The notes: a model not told the origin generated them from the letters alone. Counted from the stretch's first letter, positions 6,801-13,812 are shown. The stretch: 16,792 nucleotides of DNA from JAIRQX01 sp031556255 (GCA_031556255.1 JAVBTI010000150.1:1-16792), one strand, 5' to 3'. Program-made: numbers and translations.

Positions 6801-7209
6801 GGGTCTGGTTGTCATAAAGCCCGTTGGTGGACTGCCCGCTGTGGGCTACAACCGTATACTGGTAGCCCCTGCCGTGAACAAGCTGATTGTAGAAACCGAC
6901 ATAATCCACATAATACGGGTTGTCACTCGAATAAAAAGTGGTCGCTCCGTCCAGTTTGGCAAGTGTAACTATCTGTCCGGTGGCGCTGTCGCGGCGGTAT
7001 ACGTCGTAACTTTTGGCGTCCTTCACGGGGTTCCATGAGACGATGATCATGCCCTCGTAAACGGCGGCCTTTATGTCGGCGGGTTGTGTAAGAGAAGGCA
7101 TGGCCGGCTGCTGCTCGCCGCCCACCTCCGTTTTTGTGTCGCCGCATGCCGCCAGCACCAAAAGCGCCGCCAGCATAACGGCACAATGGAAAAGCTGTCT
7201 CAATCGCAT
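3850..7209 (-). CDS. Large lipoprotein with about seven fibronectin-III-like modules and a triplicated C-terminal module
   Basis: This protein has 1119 residues. Residues 1-21 are a signal peptide with lipobox LAAC, so Cys22 is the lipid anchor. The body is serial beta-sandwich modules with fibronectin-III hallmarks: a core strand such as IIVSWNPV (56-63) and later a YxVYR-type strand. Core tryptophans fall at 59, 184, 291, 411, 514 and 625, with a seventh, tryptophan-less copy around 720-806. From about 832 the architecture changes to three copies of another module, each with a G-x-x-L/I-x-G-E/A-x-L/V-x-Y signature (855, 948, 1046), then YYIDI/FYADI-like and AGxYxxxFxL strands. No enzyme motif is visible. 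Extracellular binding or scaffolding is the usual role of such proteins. The ATG at 7209 follows AGGAGG. It has its own terminator and no operon partner, and about 188 bp of AT-rich leader region lie upstream. The partner and cell side are unknown. Confidence 0.88.
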   Translation of the reverse strand: MRLRQLFHCAVMLAALLVLAACGDTKTEVGGEQQPAMPSLTQPADIKAAVYEGMIIVSWNPVKDAKSYDVYRRDSATGQIVTLAKLDGATTFYSSDNPYYVDYVGFYNQLVHGRGYQYTVVAHSGQSTNGLYDNQTRVEDLVFNSQTSVNAAANIPNRDTYLLKGPNNIKVERMPLEDTLIVTWKAEINMSYDVAYTYAGDLGSGATGDYSVWRGSAHNGIDGAIGFAIFPLIGGANTVTVYPSFSGGHGYYPEKETFIVTEDFVKMELSAPGSFTSAYVDDVKSYVSLTWYDVYEATSYNIYKAEVSDVTTSVANVKTTTISDWTAVQTSTPEMRLSGGIKKWYAKEENFDPTKNYAYMIIAQNSTAKSIPATTGLAAKTYTPGNGTFTAPVVAASFSTAGSDVYINLSWAEVKDSNGVETTYEVYRAATAVAGGTAAIGDWAKLSLTIDKIGNTLYAQDMTDSAKYAYKVLAKGTTGNSVLSSAVAATPATISIVGLNAYYTGTGNAVRIQWRDITDPYGNTVTYIAYRAEQGGSQWTALAMSGLLKAYNSGTGYYDWYMTDSVDNVSKNYNYLIVAEAGSGGAVYRSAPATTVLSAQSLAGTSFALTVYEDNTTSPKIQITWNSDDNATYALYRAEVGFARTGMLPSTSATPVTESSYVQITLPAGYNNQGRAVVIDPDVTIRKMYRYKLVTMKNGLESTSYTNISNYSFSIFSDAVLSLSSTAGSVEGNPKAIAATVTLGSMYKLDQPVFDLYRRVYSTPQTSYVLVHTFDRYDNGTLVNKFVDTGLTETLTYQYKLVARLGSIVMDNDTTKSVETTGTSSQLPSFGGAATQISVPADANATTIRFALTGGNLTGETLEYRFAETGTTNYTSRPGTIKWDNATGAHYIDIDFMAAGNYTFEFNLAGATYYRYSTTAAVANISSAFVGSAPSGTADTTMRLIIAGTNLDGAALSYQYKDNTTADYSASATHTAVITSTGSGGFYADIVFAGTGTYDLRYKLPTRDGAGTGGYDYINALKVSTLTSVTSGSGAGTGMLRAVFTGTDILGERVDYELTASADAFANTVTGSAVVRHDASNSYYIDVNITPAGGQYNIQFKLYHRSFPTMTVRLMNQIP

Positions 7210-7397
7210 AATGCCTCCTAAGATGTTAATTTAGTAGATTAACAAATTGACCAATGATACAACAATACGTTATGAATGTTCTATAACTCTATCGAATTAA
7301 ATTAAAATAATCCAGTACTTTTTTATTCAAACGCATGAGCATGTTGTAATAGTATATTTTTACGGCAGCAGGATCGGTTAGAAACGGCAAGTAACTT

Positions 7398-7829
7398 TTA
7401 TTGGTGTATTTTTGAAATCTTTATCCGGTCTTTTACAAATTTTCCCGAAAAGATGGTCACGTTCACAAACCATATTGCTACTGCGGCAAGAAAAACCAAT
7501 GCGGCGGTTACCTCGGAGATATGGAAGATACTTGAAAGCAGCGCCGCCAGCGAGAAGCCGGCCGCAACGCCTGCGGCGTACAGCACGAAGGTTACTGATA
7601 ATAAAAACTTTGCAGGGACGGTTAGGCGGACGCGATCCCCTTTTTTAAATTCAGCACCTCTGGCGACTGTCAGGGTATTGGTTTTCGCAGTCCCGTACAC
7701 AGCTTTGGAACCGCACAATATTTGGGCGCCGCAGGAGGCACACGCCCCGTCTGCCTCTGTTTCGACGGTGAGGCTGTTTCTCCGCGCTTCCCTGACAACG
7801 GCGATGACTTCGCACTCCCCTTCACTCAT
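7398..7829 (-). CDS. rseC: RseC/MucC-family inner-membrane protein at the end of the pho operon
   Basis: This is a 143-residue membrane protein of the RseC/MucC family. Members modulate sigma-E signalling or take part in reducing SoxR and in electron-transfer complexes. The N-terminal soluble part carries the family's cysteine motif, Cys30-x2-Cys33-x5-Cys39, plus Cys6. A small basic beta segment (FKKGDRVRL, 61-69) precedes two membrane helices at about 75-99 and 107-127. The start at 7829 is inside the 3' end of phoR: the genes overlap by eight bases (ATGAGTGA), and GGAG lies upstream, so the two are probably translationally coupled. A longer reading frame upstream is just phoR sequence in another frame. 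The placement with phosphate sensing is unusual, and no rseA, rseB or rnf genes are near. No clear terminator follows. Confidence 0.85.
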   Translation of the reverse strand: MSEGECEVIAVVREARRNSLTVETEADGACASCGAQILCGSKAVYGTAKTNTLTVARGAEFKKGDRVRLTVPAKFLLSVTFVLYAAGVAAGFSLAALLSSIFHISEVTAALVFLAAVAIWFVNVTIFSGKFVKDRIKISKIHQ

Positions 7830-9537
7830 GCGCCTGCTCCATAAAAGAGACTGTGAAGGTATTCCCGCCATCAGCATTGGTTTCCAGCTTGATATGCCCA
7901 TGATAGAGCCGGGTGATGTGCTTCACAATCGATAACCCCAATCCGCTGCCGGAGTAGTCCGTCCCGGCACTCTCCCTGGAACGGGAGCGGGATAGGGAAT
8001 AAAACCTTTCAAATATTCTTTCTCTTTCATTTTTCGGAATAGCCGGCCCCTGGTCGGCCACTGAGATAGTCACCTCCCGCCCAGCTTTTAAGACGGACAC
8101 GCTGACCTCACTTCCTTTGGAATATTTCAGCGCATTTGACACAAGGTTCGACAGGATGCTCAATATATGGGAGGCACGAACGTTCACCTCTCCGGCTTCA
8201 ATTCTGTAATTGATCTTTTTATTGCCCAGAAGGGGTTTTGAGAGCTCGTCCAGTTCGTCGATTATTTCGGTGATATCCGCGGTATCGGTGATCATCTCGC
8301 CGCTTCCTGTATTTTCAAGCTTATGGAGGGCCAGCATATCGGACAGGAGCTCGTTCAACCTCATTCCGTTGCGATGTATGGTCTGCAGAAACCTGTTCCG
8401 GGCCTCCGGAGCCATATCCGTGTTTTTCAGCACGGTTTCCGACGCGCCCAGGATCAGAGTCAGCGGAGTCCTAAGCTCGTGAGAGAGGTTCCCCACCAGA
8501 TCCATCTTGTAGTTGTTATAAACAATGCCTGCGGATATGTCGTTCATCACCACAAGCCGTTCGGTTCCGGTGCGGAAGATACTTAGGCTCAGGGTTTTCC
8601 CTTTTATACGCATAGTTTCGTTGTTCACATTCCCCTGAGGCAGGTCGCCCAGAAATTTGATCACATCTATGTCCGAAAGCTGACGTATAAAATCCACTCC
8701 TGTTTCCAACCTGCACTGAAGCATATTTGATGCGTTTTCATTGTAGCGCACTATCCCTTCGTTGTCGTCAAGCAGTATTATACCCCCACCAGAATGAGCG
8801 ATAATGTAACCCAGTTGCTCATTAAGAAGAACTATAGTGGAGTTTTGTCCCTCCAACTGCTGTTTGCCTAAATAAATGGCGGCAACTGCGCTGTCCATGG
8901 CGGGATTGTTAAAGGCGGGGAGACGAGTATTGCAGTCCGTCCGGCATAGCGCATCATTAAGCTCTTTAAACGGCCGGGAGATCTTCCTTGATACAATCAG
9001 GGCGAAAGCAGCCGCTGCCGTCGTAAGCAGTACAAAAACCGTAAGAAGCCCGGCGGTTATTGTACCGGCGCTGCGATCATAGTAATCCGAAGGGTACGAT
9101 ATTCTCAGTATATTCCCGGAATCCAGCATTTTGGCGTAATAGATGGCGCGCATATCCGTCGAACGGCTGTACCGCACCGTGAAAACAGGCTCCCCGAGAG
9201 CGGCGCTGCGGATCTCTTCCCTTTCGCCATGACCATCAGCCGACATGATTTGATCATATGATAATGCGGAATCTGTCAGTATCTTTCCATTCTGCGTGGC
9301 TATCGTGATACGCATGAACGTTTCCGCAGTGAGCCTGCGCAGGCGTACATGTTCGACGGGGCTGTAATCTTCGGGGATATCCAGATCCGCCACAATCTGC
9401 CACTGACTTGACATCATCTGCCGAATCTGCTGCTGCGCCGCGTTATCCGATGCCTGCCGGATGAATGCGAACGCGATCAGAAGAACCAACAGCGCAGGAA
9501 GAAAGATCAGAAGAAAAAGCTTCGATGTGGAGTTCAT
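7822..9537 (-). CDS. phoR: PhoR-type membrane sensor histidine kinase
   Basis: This 571-residue kinase would autophosphorylate and pass phosphate to PhoB when phosphate is scarce. In order it has: a membrane helix at about 7-26, a periplasmic or extracytoplasmic region to about 157, a second helix at 158-182, a HAMP-like segment, a PAS-like region (about 235-335, with GGIILLDDNEGIVRYN), a HisKA domain with the phospho-accepting His353 in NLSHELRTPL, and an ATPase domain with N-box (SNLVSNALKYS, Asn468), DQG (495-497) and GSGLGL (530-535). The sizeable periplasmic domain resembles PhoR of B. subtilis type more than the short E. coli form. The ATG at 9537 shares one base with the phoB stop and has GGAGG just upstream. 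The substrate pairing with PhoB is inferred from gene order and the pst genes. Confidence 0.93.
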   Translation of the reverse strand: MNSTSKLFLLIFLPALLVLLIAFAFIRQASDNAAQQQIRQMMSSQWQIVADLDIPEDYSPVEHVRLRRLTAETFMRITIATQNGKILTDSALSYDQIMSADGHGEREEIRSAALGEPVFTVRYSRSTDMRAIYYAKMLDSGNILRISYPSDYYDRSAGTITAGLLTVFVLLTTAAAAFALIVSRKISRPFKELNDALCRTDCNTRLPAFNNPAMDSAVAAIYLGKQQLEGQNSTIVLLNEQLGYIIAHSGGGIILLDDNEGIVRYNENASNMLQCRLETGVDFIRQLSDIDVIKFLGDLPQGNVNNETMRIKGKTLSLSIFRTGTERLVVMNDISAGIVYNNYKMDLVGNLSHELRTPLTLILGASETVLKNTDMAPEARNRFLQTIHRNGMRLNELLSDMLALHKLENTGSGEMITDTADITEIIDELDELSKPLLGNKKINYRIEAGEVNVRASHILSILSNLVSNALKYSKGSEVSVSVLKAGREVTISVADQGPAIPKNERERIFERFYSLSRSRSRESAGTDYSGSGLGLSIVKHITRLYHGHIKLETNADGGNTFTVSFMEQAHE

Positions 9538-10208
9538 TATTCCTCCCAACTATAGCCTATTTTAGGGATGGAGCGTATATGGTTCCCCTTGTCGCCCAAT
9601 TTTTTCCTCAGCGTCGCCACATGAGAGTCCACTGTGCGGGTGTAAAGATCCGAATCATACCCCCAAATGCTGTTTAAGAGCTGGTTGCGGGTGAACACCT
9701 TCTCCGGGTTGCGCAGGAAAAGGCTTAAAAGATCATACTCTTTCTGGGTAAGATGCGCCGGTTCACCGTCAATCGCCACCCGGTGTGTTTCGTCGTTGAT
9801 GATTATGCCGTGCCGGCTTTTTTCGCCGATTTTCTGCACCGCTACGCCGCCGCGTCTCAAAACCGCCTGTATTTTAGCCTCAAGGAAGTCGAAACTGAAA
9901 GGTTTCGTGACGTAATCGTCCGCCCCTCTTTCGAGGGCGTTTATGATATCATGCTCCGCGTTCCGCGCTGATACAATTATAACCGGCACGCTGTCCTTGC
10001 GCTTCCGGACTATATCCAGAAACTGGAGTCCCTGAAGCCCCGGCAACATGAGATCTAGAAGGATCAGGTCTATATGGGCATCCTCCAGCACAATCAGGGC
10101 ATCATTGGCATTGGCAAGGGGAATCACTTTATGTCCCGAATGTTCCAGATTGAATTGAACGATATCCCGCAGGTCCTTCTCGTCTTCAATCACAAGAATT
10201 AAGCTCAT
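9537..10208 (-). CDS. phoB: PhoB-type response regulator (OmpR/PhoB family)
   Basis: This 223-residue transcription factor activates phosphate-starvation genes when phosphorylated. The receiver domain (about 1-118) has the acidic pocket Glu8-Asp9-Glu10, the phospho-acceptor Asp52 in LLDLMLPG, the switch Ser80 and Lys102. The winged-helix DNA-binding domain (about 130-223) includes the LTQKEYDLL and the TVDSHVATLRKKLG recognition-helix region. Length and architecture match PhoB closely. The ATG at 10208 has AGGA upstream and lies two bases beyond the phoU stop. It is followed by phoR with a one-base overlap. Its most likely local target is the repeat array before pstC (13665-13692), which would close an autoregulatory loop. 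Confidence 0.95.
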   Translation of the reverse strand: MSLILVIEDEKDLRDIVQFNLEHSGHKVIPLANANDALIVLEDAHIDLILLDLMLPGLQGLQFLDIVRKRKDSVPVIIVSARNAEHDIINALERGADDYVTKPFSFDFLEAKIQAVLRRGGVAVQKIGEKSRHGIIINDETHRVAIDGEPAHLTQKEYDLLSLFLRNPEKVFTRNQLLNSIWGYDSDLYTRTVDSHVATLRKKLGDKGNHIRSIPKIGYSWEE

Positions 10209-10210
10209 GT

Positions 10211-10882
10211 CTATTCCTTTGTGCTGATATCCTGATGCCGGATTATAGTTCCGTTCACCACATATGGCACCACTTCGGCAATATTTTTGGCGTGGTCGGC
10301 TATCCTCTCGAGCCTGCGCACAATATTTGTGAGGGAGACAGCCAAGCGGACCTTGGAAATATCTTCAGTGATTGCCACAACGATCTCCTTTGAAATTTTG
10401 CTCTGGATCTTGTCAATGTCGTTGTCAAGAAGCATCACGGATACCGCCTTGTCCACGTTCTGTTCGAAAAACGCGCTGACGGAATCCTGAAGCATCTGCT
10501 TGGTGAGCGTTATCAGGGAGGTGAAATCCTCGGCATACTGTATGGCGGGGGCGTAGTGGTGTTTGCGCACCTGTTTGGCGATGACCTTGCAGTGGTCGCC
10601 TATCCGCTCTATATCTACGATCAGGCGCAGCGCCGCCACTATATACCGCAGCTCCGCCGCCTTAGGGCCATATAGCGCCAAGAGTTTAAGACAGTAGTTA
10701 TCTATCTGGAGATCCAGCTTATCCACCTCTTTATCCCGTTCGACCACATTTGCGGCAAGGTCTGTGTCCTGTTCCAAAAGGGCTTTCGAGGCATCATCAA
10801 ACATGGACGAAACCGTGTGGCACATGTTGGCAATCATCGTCCGCAATTGAAGATAATCATTATCCGCTCTATTATAGGGCAT
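10211..10882 (-). CDS. phoU: PhoU phosphate-signalling regulator
   Basis: This 223-residue all-helical protein links the Pst transporter to the PhoR kinase and keeps the regulon off when phosphate is plentiful. It is a tandem of two three-helix bundles. The metal-binding motifs appear in both halves, ERIGDH (92-97) and ERIADHAKN (192-200), as do the acidic helices VERDKEVDKLDLQID (47-61) and DNDIDKIQSKI (153-163). The length is typical of the family. The ATG at 10882 is preceded by CAGGAG at a good distance. It is separated from pstB by 216 bases carrying a palindromic repeat, but is followed by phoB after two bases. Confidence 0.96.
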   Translation of the reverse strand: MPYNRADNDYLQLRTMIANMCHTVSSMFDDASKALLEQDTDLAANVVERDKEVDKLDLQIDNYCLKLLALYGPKAAELRYIVAALRLIVDIERIGDHCKVIAKQVRKHHYAPAIQYAEDFTSLITLTKQMLQDSVSAFFEQNVDKAVSVMLLDNDIDKIQSKISKEIVVAITEDISKVRLAVSLTNIVRRLERIADHAKNIAEVVPYVVNGTIIRHQDISTKE

Positions 10883-10936
10883 AAATTACTCCTGCACTTG
10901 TTAAGTGCCCATCCATGAACGACACAGGCCATCCCT

Positions 10937-11066
10937 GTTCCGTCACCCCGGCCAACCCTGCCTCGGACTATGATCCGGGGAGCCTAGGTCCGGGATTAAT
11001 TAATTCATCCGCCCTTCGGGCGTCTGCTGGATTGCGGTTCAAGCCCGCAATGACGGGGAAAACACT
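10937..11066. repeat. Palindrome-rich extragenic repeat element between pstB and phoU
   Basis: This stretch has the composition and layout of a dispersed extragenic repeat. It opens with TTCCGTCACCCCGGCC and closes with the complementary-looking CCCGCAATGACGGGG, so the ends are imperfect inverted repeats. It contains small hairpins: ATTGCGG/CCGCAAT (11031-11037 and 11045-11051), CGCCC-TTC-GGGCG (11010-11022) and GGAC/GTCC around 10965-10991. Elements of the form GGATTGCGG...CCGCAATGACGGGG recur across many bacterial genomes. No other copy lies in this window, so its repetitive nature is inference. As RNA it would fold inside the polycistronic message. Confidence 0.65.
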
Positions 11067-11098
11067 TTATTGGTGCTATTGTATTCGTATAATTCCGC

Positions 11099-11857
11099 TT
11101 ACCCGAATCTTCCCGTCACGTAATCTTCGGTCATCTTCTGTTTTGGCCTGGTAAAGATGGTGTCGGTGTCATTGTATTCCACCATCTCCCCCAGGTACAT
11201 AAGCGCGGTATAATCCGATATCCGCGCGGCCTGCTGCATATTATGAGTCACGATAAGTATCGTTACCTCGTTCTTTAATTCTAACATTAGTTCTTCAATC
11301 TTTGTAGTGGAAATCGGATCCAGCGCGCTGGTGGGTTCGTCAAAAAGTATCAGTTCCGGCTCCACCGCAAGCGCCCTGGCAATAACCAGCCTCTGCTGCT
11401 GGCCGCCGGAAAGGCTGGCGGCGTTGACATTCAACCTGTCAGACACCTCGTTCCAGAGGGCGGCCTGTTTCAGCGCCTTTTCCACGCTGTCTTTCAGGAT
11501 AGTCTTGTTTTTCACGCCCCGGAGGCGAAGGCCGTAAGCGATATTGTCGAATATACTCATGGGAAAGGGGGTAGGTTTCTGGAATACCATCCCCATGCGG
11601 CTTCGCAGATCGGTCAGATCGGTGTCGTGGGATAATATATTATTACCGTCCAGCAGTATCTCCCCCTCATACCTGTTGTTGGGGTAGAGATCATGCATGC
11701 GGTTGAAGCAGCGCAAAAGCGTGGTCTTCCCGCAGCCGGACGGACCTATCAGCGCCGTGATATTATGCTTATGTATATCCATACTGATCATTTTCAGCGC
11801 ATGGTTCTCGCCGTAATAAAAGTTCAGATCTCTAACCGATAGAAAGGTTTTGCTCAT
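11099..11857 (-). CDS. pstB: PstB, phosphate ABC transporter ATPase
   Basis: This is the 252-residue cytoplasmic ATPase that powers high-affinity phosphate import by PstC and PstA. The nucleotide-binding set is complete: Walker A GPSGCGKTT (38-46), Q-loop Gln93 followed by the PstB-typical KPTPFPMSIFDNI, signature LSGGQQQR (149-156), Walker B LILFDE with Glu174, D-loop SALD, and switch His205 (VTHNM). I chose the ATG at 11857, which forms a four-base ATGA overlap with the pstA stop. A longer frame upstream only reads through pstA. An FYYGENHAL segment near residue 14 is also typical of PstB. It is the last transporter gene before the repeat and phoU. Confidence 0.98.
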   Translation of the reverse strand: MSKTFLSVRDLNFYYGENHALKMISMDIHKHNITALIGPSGCGKTTLLRCFNRMHDLYPNNRYEGEILLDGNNILSHDTDLTDLRSRMGMVFQKPTPFPMSIFDNIAYGLRLRGVKNKTILKDSVEKALKQAALWNEVSDRLNVNAASLSGGQQQRLVIARALAVEPELILFDEPTSALDPISTTKIEELMLELKNEVTILIVTHNMQQAARISDYTALMYLGEMVEYNDTDTIFTRPKQKMTEDYVTGRFG

Positions 11858-12705
11858 TTCCCGTATCTCCACTTCACGGCCACGCGGCCTATTATGTTCA
11901 AAAGCAGCACAAAACATGTTATTACAAAAGCCGCCGCCCACGCCATTTTCACCCAGTCGTCGTAGGGAGACGCGGCGTACTGGTATATCGTCACCGTCAG
12001 CGAGGCCACCGGTTGGCTCATATCAAGGGAGAAAAAGTTATTGTTGAATGATGTAAAAAGCAGCGGCGCAGTTTCCCCCGCTATTCTTGCCACCGCGAGG
12101 AGCATACCCGTGAGAATCCCGCCCGCGGCGGAACGGTAAACTATCTGCACTATCACTTTATAATACGGCGCGCCAAGGGCAAACGCCGCTTCCCGCAACG
12201 TCCACGGGACAAGACGCATCATATCCTCCGTGGTGCGCACCACCACGGGCAGCATAATTATAGCCAGCGCCACAGCCCCCGCCCAGCCGTTAAAGGTGTG
12301 CATCGGCTTCACAAGAACGGCATATACAAAGGTACCTATTACAATAGAAGGCATGCTGACTGCTATATCGCTCAACGTCGAAACAATTTTGCCCAGTTTC
12401 GAGTGCCGGCCGTACTCTGCGAGAAAGGTGCCTCCCAGGATGCCCAGCGGTATCCCCATCACCACGGCGGCTAAAGTCAGAAGGCCCTGCCCCAGGAAGG
12501 CGTGGCGCAGGCCGCCGACCTCGGGAGAGAACGGGGGGGCGGGGTCTTTTATGAAAAGCTGCCAGTTTATAGACGATATTCCGTTGCGCAGCACGTCGAA
12601 AAGTATAAAGAAAAGAAAGACAAGCCCTATGGCAGCGCACACAAATGAAAGCGCCAGCGCTATAACGTTCACGGCTTTACGCCTCGCGGCCACACTGCGT
12701 CTCAT
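11854..12705 (-). CDS. pstA: PstA, phosphate ABC transporter permease
   Basis: This 283-residue inner-membrane permease pairs with PstC to form the phosphate channel. About six membrane helices are visible, beginning with 12-37 and ending with 255-274. The cytoplasmic EAA loop contacting PstB is REAAFALGAPYYKVI (171-185), with the family's following G-ILTGMLLAVARIAGETAPLL stretch, in which ARIAGETAPL is diagnostic of PstA. The ATG at 12705 overlaps the pstC stop by four bases (ATGA), with AAGGAG upstream. Its own stop overlaps the pstB start in the same way, giving tight translational coupling of the three transporter genes. Confidence 0.97.
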   Translation of the reverse strand: MRRSVAARRKAVNVIALALSFVCAAIGLVFLFFILFDVLRNGISSINWQLFIKDPAPPFSPEVGGLRHAFLGQGLLTLAAVVMGIPLGILGGTFLAEYGRHSKLGKIVSTLSDIAVSMPSIVIGTFVYAVLVKPMHTFNGWAGAVALAIIMLPVVVRTTEDMMRLVPWTLREAAFALGAPYYKVIVQIVYRSAAGGILTGMLLAVARIAGETAPLLFTSFNNNFFSLDMSQPVASLTVTIYQYAASPYDDWVKMAWAAAFVITCFVLLLNIIGRVAVKWRYGK

Positions 12706-13631
12706 TTTATGGTACTCCTTCTTAAAAGGTACTTGGCCAGTGACAGCACCAGCAGGTTCGCAACGAATAGTATCAGCGCCAGCAAAAAGAGGGAGGACAT
12801 CTGGAGCCCCGACGCTTCGTTGAATTCGTTCGCCAGCACCGAGGTAATCGTGGTATAAGGCGCAAAGATTGAATCAAGCGCCCCGTGTCTGTTTCCTATC
12901 ACATAGGCCACGGCCATCGTCTCCCCCAGCGCCCTGCCGGTGGCTATGATTATTCCGCCCGCCACGCCCATCTTGGAGTAAGGCAGTACAACATCTTTTA
13001 TAACTTCCCAGCGGGTGGCCCCCACGCCGTAGGCAGATTCCTTAAGTATCGGCGGAACGAGGAGGAAGGTGTCCCTTGTGATGCTCGCTATAAAAGGGAT
13101 TATCATGATGGCCAGCACCATCGAGGTTGTAAAGAGGTTCACCCCGCCAGCATAATTGGACTGAAAAAAAGAACCTGCCAGGGGCAGGCGCCCCAGAGTG
13201 GCAGATATAACCGGCTGGACTGTTTTTTCCAGCATGGGAGCAAACACAAACAGCCCCCACATGCCGTAAATAATGCTCGGGATAGCGGCAAGCAGCTCTA
13301 TAGCGGTGCCTATCGCCCGCCGCAGGACGGGCGGGCACAATTCCGTAATGAACACGGCAATTCCAATAGCCACAGGCACGGCGGCGGCGAGAGCGATCAG
13401 TGTGGTAAGGAACGTGCCAAAAAGAGGGCGGCCGCCGGCGTAGATATTGTTTATCGGATCCCATTCGGTACCGGTGATAAAACGGACCAGGCCGAACTCT
13501 TTTACGGCCGGGTATGACTGAGCCAGCAGGGTGACAAAAATTCCCAGAATCACCACTATCACAACTAACGCGGCAAGGGCGGTCAGCACGCGGAAAAAAA
13601 AGTTGATCGGTAACGAGGTTTTTTTAACCAT
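12702..13631 (-). CDS. pstC: PstC, phosphate ABC transporter permease, first gene of the pst-pho operon
   Basis: This is an inner-membrane permease of 309 residues from the chosen ATG. It has about six helices (first at 13-36, last at 278-298) and a periplasmic segment with the PstC hallmark WDPINNIYAGGRPLFGT (57-73). The EAA loop is ESAYGVGATRWEVIKDVVLP (198-217), followed by the diagnostic GRALGETMAV (232-241). Start choice: ATG 13631 gives MVKKTSL. ATG 13643 lies inside the predicted -10 hexamer, and a TTG at 13670 is inside the -35. None of these has a Shine-Dalgarno site, so translation may be leaderless. No pstS gene lies upstream; instead a beta-barrel gene diverges from here. Confidence 0.95.
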   Translation of the reverse strand: MVKKTSLPINFFFRVLTALAALVVIVVILGIFVTLLAQSYPAVKEFGLVRFITGTEWDPINNIYAGGRPLFGTFLTTLIALAAAVPVAIGIAVFITELCPPVLRRAIGTAIELLAAIPSIIYGMWGLFVFAPMLEKTVQPVISATLGRLPLAGSFFQSNYAGGVNLFTTSMVLAIMIIPFIASITRDTFLLVPPILKESAYGVGATRWEVIKDVVLPYSKMGVAGGIIIATGRALGETMAVAYVIGNRHGALDSIFAPYTTITSVLANEFNEASGLQMSSLFLLALILFVANLLVLSLAKYLLRRSTIK

Positions 13632-13641
13632 ACTGATAGTC

Positions 13642-13670
13642 ATAATATGGCGTTGATGTAAATATGTCAA
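13642..13670 (-). promoter_or_regulatory. Strong sigma70-like promoter of the pst-pho operon
   Basis: On the minus strand, TTGACA (13670-13665), a perfect -35, is followed after exactly 17 bp by TATTAT (13647-13642), a -10 with one mismatch. A start near 13635 leaves about four bases before the ATG at 13631. The -35 is also the last hexamer of the 11-bp repeat array, as expected for an activator that contacts polymerase next to or over the -35. Confidence 0.75.
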
Positions 13671-13692
13671 AAAAAAGTCAAAAAAATGTAAA
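13665..13692 (-). promoter_or_regulatory. Pho-box-like array: three hexamers with an 11-bp period
   Basis: On the minus strand, TTTACA (13692), TTGACT (13681) and TTGACA (13670) begin exactly 11 bases apart, each followed by a five-base T/A spacer. This matches the TTNACA-N5 direct repeats of PhoP (PhoB-family) sites. Read on the other strand it is TGTCA/AGTCA/TGTAA with the same period, resembling the PhoB box CTGTCAT-N4 repeat. It sits upstream of pstC and is therefore a probable PhoB site. It may also serve the divergent gene at 13813. Confidence 0.72.
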
Positions 13693-13812
13693 GTTGTTCC
13701 GGAGCGCTTCCTGGCAGTCCGGATGAAAATTTTTCCCCGCTTTGTAAAAACAGACCATTGTATATTATTCGGCTGAATGATAAATTAGTGAAAATCAGGA
13801 CGAGGTGGATAT

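Noticed and set aside
11854..11941. Extended N-terminus for PstB starting at 11941
   Set aside because: The extra 28 residues are pstA sequence in another frame. The ATGA overlap at 11857 gives the normal PstB N-terminus.
12885..13517. 210-codon open frame on the plus strand opposite pstC
   Set aside because: It is antisense to the conserved permease gene. The translation is full of His, Gln and Arg with no membrane or domain pattern.
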